Of a stretch of DNA of 43,441 nucleotides, positions 1-7,534 are shown in pieces; within the stretch, counting starts at the first letter, position 1, and each line of letters begins with the position of its first letter. Origin of the DNA: Bacillota bacterium. Lineage in GTDB: Bacteria > Bacillota > Clostridia > Tissierellales > Peptoniphilaceae. The position numbers and the translations under genes are program-made. Location of the stretch: contig JAEZWM010000011.1 in assembly GCA_023443025.1 (NCBI GenBank), positions 1-43,441 on the forward strand, given 5' to 3'. Under the pieces are notes generated by a model, which saw only the letters and a list, made by a program, of their open reading frames with translations, was not told where the DNA came from and made no database searches.

Positions 1-524
1 TCACTCGGAAGTTCAAGACTAGGACAATTATCTAAAAAGTCTATAATTCTATTATAAGCCTCTTCTTGAGAACTAGTCGTAATAACGCTGTCCAAGTACT
101 TTGCAAAGTTTAAATTTATAAGCCTTCCGAAGTACCCTGGGAATGCATCATATAGTCTTTTACTAATACTATAGCTCCTTTCGATCCCTTTTAACTTTAG
201 CTCTATCTCATCGTAACTAGTTCCCATGGACAGCTCTTCTAAAAGATTTTTCTTAAGGGTATCTTGCTTGATTTCTATTTCTTTGTTTAAAGCTATTTCG
301 GATAGTAGATTAGTATCACCACTTTCCAGTAGCTTTGCAATGTCATCAGTTCCCAAAGACAGTTTTCTCAATACGCAAATCTTCTTTAAAGTCTCTACTT
401 CTGAACCGGTATAGTCTCTGTATCCATTCTCCAAAACCTTAGGATTTACTAACCCTTTCATGGTATAGTAATCTATAGCTTTTTTTGTCAGACCGGTTAT
501 CTTGCTTACCTCATTAATTAAGAT
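1..524 (-). CDS. MerR-family transcriptional regulator (3' end outside window)
   Basis: Reading the minus strand from 524 gives an open frame to the window edge with a MerR winged-helix N-terminus: LINEVSKITGLTKKAIDYY, then a NGYRDYT wing motif and a LRKLSLGTDDIAKLL second helix. A longer, partly charged region follows, as in MerR effector or dimerisation helices. The frame holds no ATG, GTG or TTG between the upstream TGA and the first helix. An AGGTGAT ribosome-binding site lies 7 nt before an ATC codon (complement 522-524), exactly where relatives begin with Met-Leu-Ile-Asn. The start is therefore probably AUC; the first ATG would delete the recognition helix. The effector and targets cannot be told. 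The C-terminus lies outside the window. Confidence 0.8.
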   Translation of the reverse strand, partial: MLINEVSKITGLTKKAIDYYTMKGLVNPKVLENGYRDYTGSEVETLKKICVLRKLSLGTDDIAKLLESGDTNLLSEIALNKEIEIKQDTLKKNLLEELSMGTSYDEIELKLKGIERSYSISKRLYDAFPGYFGRLINLNFAKYLDSVITTSSQEEAYNRIIDFLDNCPSLELPS

Positions 525-543
525 ATTATCACCTCAGATACAT

Positions 544-572
544 CGTATACTCATACCTCGGGTGATGGTCAA
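544..572 (-). promoter_or_regulatory. Promoter of the MerR gene
   Basis: On the minus strand TTGACC (567-572) and TATACG (544-549) are separated by 17 nt. This would place the RNA start only about a dozen bases before the proposed ATC start codon. The -35 box overlaps the last codons of cysE. Confidence 0.5.
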
Positions 573-1132
573 GAGATTTTTTTAATTTTTTCAGAAAACT
601 TTTTTGTGTCATTTCTTTTTACAACCTCAGCTGGTGATCCAACAGCGGTACTGTTCGCCGGAATATCTTTAAGAACGACTGAGTTTGCACCTATGTTAGT
701 ATTTGCACCTATAATAATATCTCCTAAGACAGCTGTTCCTGTACCTATCAAAACTCCATCTTCAACAGTTGGATGTCTTTTAACTCCTGGCTTCCCACCA
801 ATACCACCCAGTGTTACGCCATGAAAAAGTGTAACATCATCGCCTACGATTGCAGTCTCTCCTATTACAACCCCCATTCCATGATCTATTAAAATCCTTC
901 TTCCAAGGCTTGCTCCAGGATGAATTTCAATTCCGGTTACTCTCCTTGCTCTATGGGCTAAAATCTGAGCAAGCATATACCATCCCTTTTTATAGAGTCT
1001 ATGTGCCAGGTAGTGATAAGCTTGAGCTTTTACTCCCGGAGTAAAAAATATAGATAAAAACAAGGACTTAGCTGCAGGGTCTTTTTCGACTACATTTTTT
1101 GCTAGTTCTATTATATATTTAATAAATCTCAT
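569..1132 (-). CDS. cysE: Serine O-acetyltransferase
   Basis: CysE acetylates L-serine with acetyl-CoA to give O-acetylserine, the substrate of the cysteine synthase encoded just upstream. The 187-residue protein is a short, EpsC-like form with a helical N-terminus. It then has left-handed beta-helix hexapeptide repeats (IHPGASLGRRILIDHGMG, IGETAIVGDDVTLFHGVTLGG, IGTGTAVLGDIIIGANTNIGANSVV), including the DH and H-G-V-T-L-G-G active-site stretch. The ATG follows GAGG at 8 nt and sits 3 nt after the cysK stop, so the two genes are translationally close and share the T-box leader. Synthase and transferase can form a regulatory complex in other bacteria. The call is firm. Confidence 0.96.
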   Translation of the reverse strand: MRFIKYIIELAKNVVEKDPAAKSLFLSIFFTPGVKAQAYHYLAHRLYKKGWYMLAQILAHRARRVTGIEIHPGASLGRRILIDHGMGVVIGETAIVGDDVTLFHGVTLGGIGGKPGVKRHPTVEDGVLIGTGTAVLGDIIIGANTNIGANSVVLKDIPANSTAVGSPAEVVKRNDTKKFSEKIKKIS

Positions 1133-1135
1133 TTT

Positions 1136-2047
1136 TTATTCCTCTTTAAATAAATTTGTGCTAAGATATCTTTCTCCGGTGTCCGGAAGTACTGTCACAA
1201 CTCTCGAGCCTGGTTTTAAATCTTTAGAAATTTCTAAGGCTGCATATACATTTGCTCCGGATGATATTCCACATAGAATTCCCTCCAGCTTGGCTAGTTT
1301 TCTGGATGTTTCAAATGCATCCGCATCAGAAACAGCTATGATCCTATCTACTACAGAAGCATCATATATTCCCGGCACAAAGTTAGCTCCAATCCCTTGT
1401 ATGCCATGTGGATTGGGTGATTTCCCATTTAATACCTGGGATTTTTCGGGTTCAACAGCAATTATTTTGACACCCGGAATTTTTGATTTTAGAACACTTC
1501 CAACACCTGATATCGTTCCACCTGTTCCAACTCCCGAAACAAATGCATCTAATTTACCTCCCGTTTTCTCAATAATTTCAAGTGCAGTAGTCATTGTATG
1601 AGCTTTAGGATTCGATGGATTTTCGAACTGATAAGGCATGTAGTATCCTTTTTCATCGGCTAATTTTTCTGCATAAACCACAGAACCTACCATCCCTTCG
1701 GACGCTGGTGTTAAAATAATCTCTGCTCCATAAGATTCAGCTAAATGCCTTCTCTCAATGCTCATAGACTCGGGCATTACTAATATTACCTTATAGCCCA
1801 TTACTGCTCCTACCATTGCTAGTGCGACTCCTGTATTGCCACTTGTTGGTTCTACTATTACTCCATCGGGCTTTAATACTCCACTATTTACGGCATCGAC
1901 TACCATTTGATATGCAGCTCTATCCTTGATACTCCCACCAGGATTGAACTGCTCAAGTTTTAACAAAACCTCTACTTCAGGGTTTTTGACAAGCCTGTTT
2001 AATCTGACCATTGGCGTATTCCCAATGGTTTCTAAGATATTATTCAT
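1136..2047 (-). CDS. cysK: Cysteine synthase A (O-acetylserine sulfhydrylase)
   Basis: This PLP enzyme makes L-cysteine from O-acetylserine and sulfide. The 303-residue protein begins MNNILETIGNTPMVRLNRLV. It has the PLP lysine in GGSIKDRAA, the substrate loop PTSGNTG, and a phosphate-binding GVGTGGTISGVG loop, all typical of CysK. The frame stays open back to 2134, but that extension reads through the T-box terminator hairpin and is not coding. Two adjacent ATGs occur; the second (2045-2047) has the better spacing, 7 nt from GGAGG. The cysK-cysE pair forms one unit behind a Cys-specific T-box, so transcription should rise when uncharged tRNA-Cys accumulates. Confidence 0.96.
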   Translation of the reverse strand: MNNILETIGNTPMVRLNRLVKNPEVEVLLKLEQFNPGGSIKDRAAYQMVVDAVNSGVLKPDGVIVEPTSGNTGVALAMVGAVMGYKVILVMPESMSIERRHLAESYGAEIILTPASEGMVGSVVYAEKLADEKGYYMPYQFENPSNPKAHTMTTALEIIEKTGGKLDAFVSGVGTGGTISGVGSVLKSKIPGVKIIAVEPEKSQVLNGKSPNPHGIQGIGANFVPGIYDASVVDRIIAVSDADAFETSRKLAKLEGILCGISSGANVYAALEISKDLKPGSRVVTVLPDTGERYLSTNLFKEE

Positions 2048-2083
2048 CATAATCCCTCCAAATATACTGATAAGTCCCAATAT

Positions 2084-2300
2084 AAAAAAACTCCGCCTCA
2101 AACAAGAGGCGAAGGTTTCGCGGTTCCACTCCATTTCGAGCCTTTAAATTAAAAGACTCATCTTTCGAGTACATCATACTCTAGCTCTATAACGGGAGCA
2201 TCCCGTATCATCTACTTAATTCGAATCAAAGCTCATTGGTGCACTTCAGAAAATATTTGTATAGACCTTCCCACCTAACGGTCCTCTCTGGATACAAAGT
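2084..2300 (-). promoter_or_regulatory. T-box leader, probably tRNA-Cys specific, with terminator
   Basis: On the minus strand the leader starts with a stem-I-like GAGAGG...GGTGGGAAGG segment. It contains a candidate specifier TGC (complement 2241-2243) in the context GAAGTGCACC. The T-box core GTGGAACCGCG is at 2119-2129. A terminator follows: CTTCGCCTC / GAGGCGGAG stem plus a T run (2084-2115). The UGGA of the core would pair with a tRNA 3' end UCCA, that is discriminator U73, as in tRNA-Cys. The downstream cysK-cysE genes agree with this. A -10 TATACT lies at complement 2298-2303; the -35 box is unclear. Confidence 0.9.
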
Positions 2301-2384
2301 ATAGTCTTACTTTACCAAGTCAACGCTGTATTAGATATTGATTATATTCTCTATTTTAGTTTTTGTCAATATATTTAAAATATT

Positions 2385-2612
2385 TTATTCTTTGCCACAT
2401 TCCGAATCTATAAATCCACATAGATTATGAGCTTCTTCTGCATCTTCTTCATTTACATATAGATGTAATATATCGAGGCTACCTCTGGGATAAACACTTG
2501 TTGATAGTCCATACCCGGACTGAATTAAATAATCAATCCCGTTGTTCTCCAGTATCCCTGAGAGCATTTCAATGTTTATTCTACTACCGCTATAAATTAA
2601 AACTTTTTCCAT
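2385..2612 (-). CDS. DUF2007-family small protein
   Basis: This 75-residue protein (MEKVLIYSGSRINIEMLSG...) matches the DUF2007 pattern. It opens with a short beta strand, has a helix for comparing 'which copy of an input' (IEMLSGILENNGIDYLI), and ends with the LHLYVNEEDAEEAHNL helix. The family is described as putative signal-transducing proteins but has no established function. The ATG follows AGGAGAGTAGAG. It is the third gene of a minus-strand run with the C_GCAxxG_C_C protein (16 nt upstream) and rarD. The last residues contain two cysteines (C65 and C72), which is not a family hallmark. The function is unknown. Confidence 0.75.
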   Translation of the reverse strand: MEKVLIYSGSRINIEMLSGILENNGIDYLIQSGYGLSTSVYPRGSLDILHLYVNEEDAEEAHNLCGFIDSECGKE

Positions 2613-2628
2613 CTCTACTCTCCTATTC

Positions 2629-3018
2629 CTAATCGCAAATATCTTCTATTAAATCAGATGTATAAAATATCATATCTATACATCCATTATCTATTACATG
2701 AAAGCATATATCTGAACCATATTTACTAACAAAAGCTTTCATTAACTGCGTAGTTTTAAGGCTTAATTTAGCTTTTATCTCAGGGTTATCCGCTCTATAT
2801 ATTCTAGATAATCCCATAACAGCACCCGTTAAAATTCCGCATACCGATCCCACTTTCATTCCACCTCCGAAGCCTGCCGCCATTTTAAGTTCGTCTTCTG
2901 ACATTGATAAATCATAGTAGTCATTCATACTTCTTAATATCACTTCAGCACAGTTATATTTGCTTGGAGCTCCTGAGTTCCAGTCATCTATATATTTTTT
3001 TACAATATCTTTAAGCAT
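2629..3018 (-). CDS. C_GCAxxG_C_C family protein
   Basis: The 129-residue protein carries the conserved pattern of the C_GCAxxG_C_C family: NCAEVIL near residue 23, a glycine-rich GFGGGMKVGSVCGILTGAVMG around residues 49-69, and two late cysteines in DICFHVIDNGC. The family is widespread in anaerobes and is presumed to be redox or metal linked because its cysteines are conserved, but no reaction is established. No signal peptide is seen. The ATG has GAGG 7 nt upstream. The gene lies 14 nt from the end of rarD and is probably cotranscribed with it. Confidence 0.8.
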   Translation of the reverse strand: MLKDIVKKYIDDWNSGAPSKYNCAEVILRSMNDYYDLSMSEDELKMAAGFGGGMKVGSVCGILTGAVMGLSRIYRADNPEIKAKLSLKTTQLMKAFVSKYGSDICFHVIDNGCIDMIFYTSDLIEDICD

Positions 3019-3032
3019 AAGGATTCCTCGTT

Positions 3033-3908
3033 CTATATTCTCAATTTATTCTTCTTTTTAATTACTGTAGGTAGGTAAATGATTATAGCAGTCCACACAA
3101 AAATGAAAGTTATAAGATTTTCAAAAGTAAAGTCCTCTGCATATAGTAAGACCCCTACCAGTAATTGAAGCGTGGGATTAAAATACATCAGTATTCCTGA
3201 TGTCGTTAGCGAAGTTGTTTTCATGCCTTCGGCAAATAAAAGAAGCGGTATCGATGTTATGGCACCTGAGAGAGGTAAATAAAGTATCCTCCAGCCATCA
3301 GGATATATTATACCCTCCGGGCTGAATTTTAATTTCCAAATTATAAAAAACAGTGCTAAAGGTAGTACAAACATGGTTTCTATAAAAAGACCAACCTCGT
3401 TCTTACAAAAAATCTTCTTTTTAAGTGCACCATATATTGAAAAAGATCCTGCTATACCCAGTGCAAATACCGGAACCTTCCCATATGCAATTATTGAATA
3501 TCCAACTCCTAAAAAAGCAACTATTACAGATATCCATTGGATATTGTTTAGCCTTTCAGTAAAAAAGACATAACCGATTACTATAGATATAATGGGATTC
3601 ATATAGTAAGCAAGACTAGCTTCCACAATATGTCCACTATTGACAGCAATTATATACAATCCCCAGTTTAAGGATACCATAATTCCTGCTATGAATAGAT
3701 TTTTTGTCATAACCCTATCTTTTAATGCCAATCTTACGTTTTTAAATTCTCCCTTTAGAGTAATTATTATCCCACAAAATACAAAGGACCATAGAACTCT
3801 GGAGGAAAGTATGAACAACGAATCCACCATAGCTAGTTGCTTCCAATAGATTGGAAGTAGTCCCCATAATATATAACAGCATAAAATATAAAATGTTCCC
3901 TTTTTCAT
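3033..3908 (-). CDS. rarD: EamA/RarD-type membrane transporter
   Basis: This is a hydrophobic protein of about 291 residues with roughly ten membrane segments in two repeats. It opens with the RarD signature YILCCYILWGLLPIYWKQL, then has an early LSSRVLWSF and a later YYMNPIISIVIGYVFFTERL. These features are typical of the RarD branch of the drug/metabolite transporter superfamily. The substrate is not established; 'chloramphenicol-sensitive' is only a historical label. Two ATGs are adjacent; the second (3906-3908) is better spaced from GGAG. It is the first gene of a three-gene minus-strand run. Confidence 0.85.
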   Translation of the reverse strand: MKKGTFYILCCYILWGLLPIYWKQLAMVDSLFILSSRVLWSFVFCGIIITLKGEFKNVRLALKDRVMTKNLFIAGIMVSLNWGLYIIAVNSGHIVEASLAYYMNPIISIVIGYVFFTERLNNIQWISVIVAFLGVGYSIIAYGKVPVFALGIAGSFSIYGALKKKIFCKNEVGLFIETMFVLPLALFFIIWKLKFSPEGIIYPDGWRILYLPLSGAITSIPLLLFAEGMKTTSLTTSGILMYFNPTLQLLVGVLLYAEDFTFENLITFIFVWTAIIIYLPTVIKKKNKLRI

Positions 3909-3982
3909 CATTATCTCCAGTTGATTTATTTTGATATGAGTAATTTATCACTTTTATGTGTGAAAATCAAGCATATTCTTAT

Positions 3983-5173
3983 CTATTTTTTATAGTTGTA
4001 TACCGGAATTAATCTATCTTTTATATCTACAGTATCTCCGATGGATTCAATAATACTGTCCATAGGTTTATAGGCATCTGGATCTTCATCAAGTGTTGAT
4101 TTACTAACAGATGTGGTATAAATTCCATCCATCTTTTCTTTAAATTCTTCAAGATTTAACTTTTCTCTGGCATCGCTCCTACTCATAATCCTTCCTGCAC
4201 CATGTGGAGCTGAGAAGTTCCAGTCAGGATTTCCCTTTCCTACACAAAGTAGTGACCCATCTCTCATATTAAGGGGAATTAGTACTTTTTCGCCTTCACG
4301 AGCCGATATAGCGCCTTTTCTAAGTATCATTTCATCTAGGTTTATATAATTGTGAATTGTCTCAAAAGACTCAACTACATCGAGTCCTAAGCCTTTTACT
4401 ATCTCTTCTGTTATAGTTTTTCTGTTTAATGACGCATATTTTTGCACTATATTCATATCATGTAAATAATCTTCTAAATCTTTTCCTTCCAGATACATAA
4501 GCTGCTTTTCAACTCCACTGATTTTTCTTTCGATTCTTCTAAGTTCTTTCTTTAAATTGGCTTTTGGACTTTGCAAGAGTATTTCATTCTTCTTCTCTTC
4601 CAGTATCTGCTCAATTCTTAACCTTATAGCTAATTTCTGGTAGTGTTCCGCCACTTGAGATCCTAGATGTCTAGATCCTGTATGAACGATTAAATATAAA
4701 TTATCATGAGAATCTTTTGCCACCTCTATAAAATGATTTCCACCACCAAGACTACCTACTGAGTGAAGTGCTCTTTCATAGTCGATATACCTGAAGGCTT
4801 TAAGTTCTTTTAAATCCAGTTCAGACATATTTGGGTGAATGGAATTTCTAATATTAAAACCGGAAGGAATTTTATTTTTTATAAAATTGTCGAGTTCCTC
4901 AAAATTTATGTTAGAATTTGAAATCTTCGTAGTTTGCATACCACATCCGATATCTACTCCAACAAGATTTGGTACTACTTTATCTGTAATGGTCATGGTT
5001 GTCCCGATTACGCATCCGAGTCCCGCATGACAATCCGGCATTATCCGAACAACTTGATCTTTAACAATTTCGTTATCCATAAGGTTTTTTATTTGATTGA
5101 GGGTCTGCTCATCTGCAGTATTTGTAAAAACCCAAGCTTCTGCATATGTGCCTGTTATTATAGTCTTCCTCAT
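3983..5173 (-). CDS. rtcB: RtcB-family RNA ligase
   Basis: RtcB joins RNA 3'-phosphate (or 2',3'-cyclic phosphate) ends to 5'-OH ends using GTP and manganese. The 396-residue protein keeps the metal and nucleotide motifs: MPDCHAG, VGVDIGCGM (Asp and Cys ligands), GGNHFIEV, VHTGSRHLG, and the guanylylation-site motif as SAPHGAGR. The usual motif reads S-x-CHGAGR, so Pro replaces Cys, which marks the shorter bacterial RtcB subgroup. A charged, probably coiled-coil insertion (roughly residues 190-235, rich in Lys and Glu) follows the second His motif. The start is backed by AAGGAGG. No archease or rtcA lies nearby, so it probably acts in RNA repair rather than tRNA splicing. Confidence 0.92.
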   Translation of the reverse strand: MRKTIITGTYAEAWVFTNTADEQTLNQIKNLMDNEIVKDQVVRIMPDCHAGLGCVIGTTMTITDKVVPNLVGVDIGCGMQTTKISNSNINFEELDNFIKNKIPSGFNIRNSIHPNMSELDLKELKAFRYIDYERALHSVGSLGGGNHFIEVAKDSHDNLYLIVHTGSRHLGSQVAEHYQKLAIRLRIEQILEEKKNEILLQSPKANLKKELRRIERKISGVEKQLMYLEGKDLEDYLHDMNIVQKYASLNRKTITEEIVKGLGLDVVESFETIHNYINLDEMILRKGAISAREGEKVLIPLNMRDGSLLCVGKGNPDWNFSAPHGAGRIMSRSDAREKLNLEEFKEKMDGIYTTSVSKSTLDEDPDAYKPMDSIIESIGDTVDIKDRLIPVYNYKK

Positions 5174-5235
5174 AATATACCTCCTTATATTTCATTATAT
5201 TAATGATACCTGATAATATGCATTTACTCAAATAT

Positions 5236-5252
5236 AAGTGGTTATTACCTTA
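5236..5252. promoter_or_regulatory. Operator-like site 1 (GGT-N4-ACC)
   Basis: AAGTGGTTATTACCTTA shares AAGTGGT-N2-TTACC with a second site at 5350-5367, about 114 bp away. It lies just upstream of the likely rtcB -35 region (TTGAGT, complement 5226-5231). It is probably bound by the GntR regulator encoded at 7524-8234, and could also touch rtcB. Confidence 0.5.
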
Positions 5253-5318
5253 TGTAGAAAGAACTAACAATGCTACAGCTGCATTAGTTTCAATGCTATT
5301 GTTTTTTTATGCATTTAT

Positions 5319-5347
5319 TTGACTTAAGTATACTCTTATCATATAAT
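5319..5347 (+). promoter_or_regulatory. Promoter of agaS-lacD-gntR
   Basis: TTGACT (5319-5324) and TATAAT (5342-5347) are separated by exactly 17 nt, a near-consensus vegetative promoter. The predicted RNA start falls inside the second operator-like site. Confidence 0.8.
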
Positions 5348-5349
5348 TA

Positions 5350-5367
5350 AAGTGGTAGTTACCATTA
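5350..5367. promoter_or_regulatory. Operator-like site 2 over the RNA start
   Basis: AAGTGGTAGTTACCATTA contains the imperfect palindrome TGGTA-GT-TACCA. It begins 2 nt after the -10 box, so a bound repressor would block initiation. The core is shared with site 1. The linked GntR/UTRA gene is the obvious candidate regulator. Confidence 0.6.
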
Positions 5368-5382
5368 AGAAAGGGGTATATT

Positions 5383-6519
5383 ATGTTTAATTTTGACGCT
5401 GAAACGCTAGAAAAATACGGTGCAGTAAAAACCTACGAGGAGATTACTCAACAACCTAAATTATGGAAAGAGACCTTAGAAATTTACAATGATAATATAG
5501 ACGCAATTAACACTTTTCTAAACTCTATAGATGATCCTAATTTAAAAGTAATCTTCACAGGTGCAGGTACATCAGAATATGTTGGAAATATAATTGAAGA
5601 TTATCTTAATATGCATGGAAGATATAATTTTGTTTCAATTGCCACTACGGATATCGTTTCGAATCCAGGTCTTTATTTAAAAAAAGATGTGCCAACTCTA
5701 TTGGTATCATTTGCAAGAAGCGGCAATAGCCCTGAGAGCTTAGCAGCAGTTAATCTTGCAAACAAATTGGTGGATAATATCTATCATATGGCGATAACCT
5801 GTGCAAGCGAGGGAAGACTTGCAGTGGATTTAAAAGACGAAGAAAATGCACTTGTTCTCCTTATGCCCGACAAATCTAATGATCTTGGTTTTGCAATGAC
5901 AGGATCATTTACTTGCATGATGTTAAGCGCACTACTAATCTTTGACCAATCGACCGATCAGAATAATATCGTTAAAAGCATTGTAGAGCTTGGTGAAAAC
6001 GCAATCTCTAAACAAAAAGAACTTGAGGGATATATTAATTTTGATTTTAATAGAATCGTTTATCTTGGATCCGGACCTCTTTATAAGCTTACGAACGAAG
6101 CTAGGCTTAAAATTCTAGAATTAACTGCAGGAGAGGTCGTAACATGCAATGAAAGCAGTTTAGGTTTTAGACATGGTCCAAAGTCATTCATTGATGAGAA
6201 TACATTTGTAGTTTCTTTTATATCCGGTGACGATTATACCAAAAAGTATGATATGGACATATTGGAAGAGATATATGCAGATAAAATTTGTAAAAAGATA
6301 CTTTCTATTTCCTTCAATGATATAGAGGCTCCTTGGGATATGTTAGAATTTGACAGTAAAAATGAAATCTCTGATATGTATTTATGTTTCCCACTTGCTA
6401 TAATAGTTCAGTTCATAGCTCTAATGACAGCATTGAAGATAGGAAACTCCCCTGACAATCCATCCAAAACAGGAACTGTAAACAGAGTGGTTAAGGGTGT
6501 AGTTATACACGAATTATAA
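5383..6519 (+). CDS. agaS: AgaS-type SIS-domain sugar isomerase/deaminase
   Basis: The 378-residue protein has two SIS (phosphosugar-binding) domains. The first carries IFTGAGTSEYVG (about residue 60) and LLVSFARSGNSPES. The second carries VYLGSGPLYKLTNEA and the ESSLGFRHGPKSF motif typical of the GlmS/AgaS isomerase fold. AgaS converts galactosamine-6-phosphate to tagatose-6-phosphate with release of ammonia. The aldolase lacD follows after 43 nt and a GntR regulator after that, so galactosamine or N-acetylgalactosamine breakdown is the likely role. No deacetylase, kinase or phosphotransferase transporter is seen alongside. The ATG is preceded by AAAGGGG. Confidence 0.88.
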   Translation: MFNFDAETLEKYGAVKTYEEITQQPKLWKETLEIYNDNIDAINTFLNSIDDPNLKVIFTGAGTSEYVGNIIEDYLNMHGRYNFVSIATTDIVSNPGLYLKKDVPTLLVSFARSGNSPESLAAVNLANKLVDNIYHMAITCASEGRLAVDLKDEENALVLLMPDKSNDLGFAMTGSFTCMMLSALLIFDQSTDQNNIVKSIVELGENAISKQKELEGYINFDFNRIVYLGSGPLYKLTNEARLKILELTAGEVVTCNESSLGFRHGPKSFIDENTFVVSFISGDDYTKKYDMDILEEIYADKICKKILSISFNDIEAPWDMLEFDSKNEISDMYLCFPLAIIVQFIALMTALKIGNSPDNPSKTGTVNRVVKGVVIHEL

Positions 6520-6562
6520 AATAATAATTAAGATACTTAAATTACAAAAATAGGAGAAAATA

Positions 6563-7534
6563 ATGAAAATCTCAGAAAAAAAATATAATTTATTAGAAAA
6601 ACACTCCAATTCCGATGGTGTTATAGCAGCCCTTGCCATTGATCAACGTGGCGCTATGATAAAAATGATTCCTGAGTATGAAGGTTCAGAAAGAGATTCA
6701 ATTATAGTTGATTTTAAGGAATGCGTTTCTGAAATCCTAACTCCTCATTCTTCATCCATATTACTAGATCCTATCTATGGCATTCCGGCATCTAAAGCTA
6801 GAAAAAAAGATAGCGGACTGCTAATGGCATATGAAGTAACAGGGTATAGAGATGATAAGAGGACTCCTGCTCTTCTCGATGATTGGTCCGTCAAAAGACT
6901 TGTCGAAGCAGGTGCTGAAGGAATAAAGATTCTACTTTATTATGATGTAGATGATGAGAAAGAAAATAATGAGTACAAAAAGATTTTTATTGAAAGAGTT
7001 GGTAATGAATGTCTTGGAGAAGATGTTCCCTTCTTTTTAGAAATAATTACCTACGACAAGAATATTTCCGATTCAAAATCTAAGGAATACGCAATGGTTA
7101 AACCTCATAAGGTTAATGAATCGGTACGTGAGTTTGTTAAGCCTAGATACAATGTAGATGTCCTAAAACTTGAGGTGCCAGTTAATATGGAATATGTTCA
7201 AGGCTTTAGTGATGACTATGTATACACAGCGGAAGAAGCGGCCGGTTATTTTAAAGAGCAATCAGATTTATCAACACTGCCTTTTATATTTTTAAGTGCC
7301 GGAGTAAGTACTGAGCTATTTTTAAAAACTCTCGAGTTTGCTAAAAAATCCGGTTCTAATTATAATGGTGTACTATGTGGTAGAGCCACCTGGGCCGGTG
7401 GTGTAAATAAGTACGTTCAAAGCGAAAGTAGTGGTAGAGAATGGCTAAATACTGTAGGAGTCGAAAATATAAACACCTTAAATCGCGTTCTTAAAGACAC
7501 AGCTTCATCTTGGAAGAATAAAATTGAAAAATAA
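6563..7534 (+). CDS. lacD: LacD-type tagatose-1,6-bisphosphate aldolase (class I)
   Basis: This enzyme splits tagatose-1,6-bisphosphate into dihydroxyacetone phosphate and glyceraldehyde-3-phosphate through a Schiff-base lysine. The 323-residue sequence follows the LacD pattern: ALAIDQRGAM near the start, LLDPIYG, GIKILLYY, and VDVLKLEVPVN with the presumed catalytic Lys, then FIFLSAGVS and GVLCGRATWAGGV. Length is typical (about 325). Its end overlaps the TTG start of the gntR gene by 11 nt, showing translational coupling. Together with agaS it can feed galactosamine carbon into glycolysis, but the tagatose-6-phosphate kinase (LacC-type) step is not encoded here. Confidence 0.9.
   Translation: MKISEKKYNLLEKHSNSDGVIAALAIDQRGAMIKMIPEYEGSERDSIIVDFKECVSEILTPHSSSILLDPIYGIPASKARKKDSGLLMAYEVTGYRDDKRTPALLDDWSVKRLVEAGAEGIKILLYYDVDDEKENNEYKKIFIERVGNECLGEDVPFFLEIITYDKNISDSKSKEYAMVKPHKVNESVREFVKPRYNVDVLKLEVPVNMEYVQGFSDDYVYTAEEAAGYFKEQSDLSTLPFIFLSAGVSTELFLKTLEFAKKSGSNYNGVLCGRATWAGGVNKYVQSESSGREWLNTVGVENINTLNRVLKDTASSWKNKIEK

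Noticed and set aside
2048..2134. N-terminal extension of cysK starting at 2134
   Set aside because: It reads through the T-box core and terminator hairpin; the ATG at 2047 has the ribosome-binding site and matches the family start.
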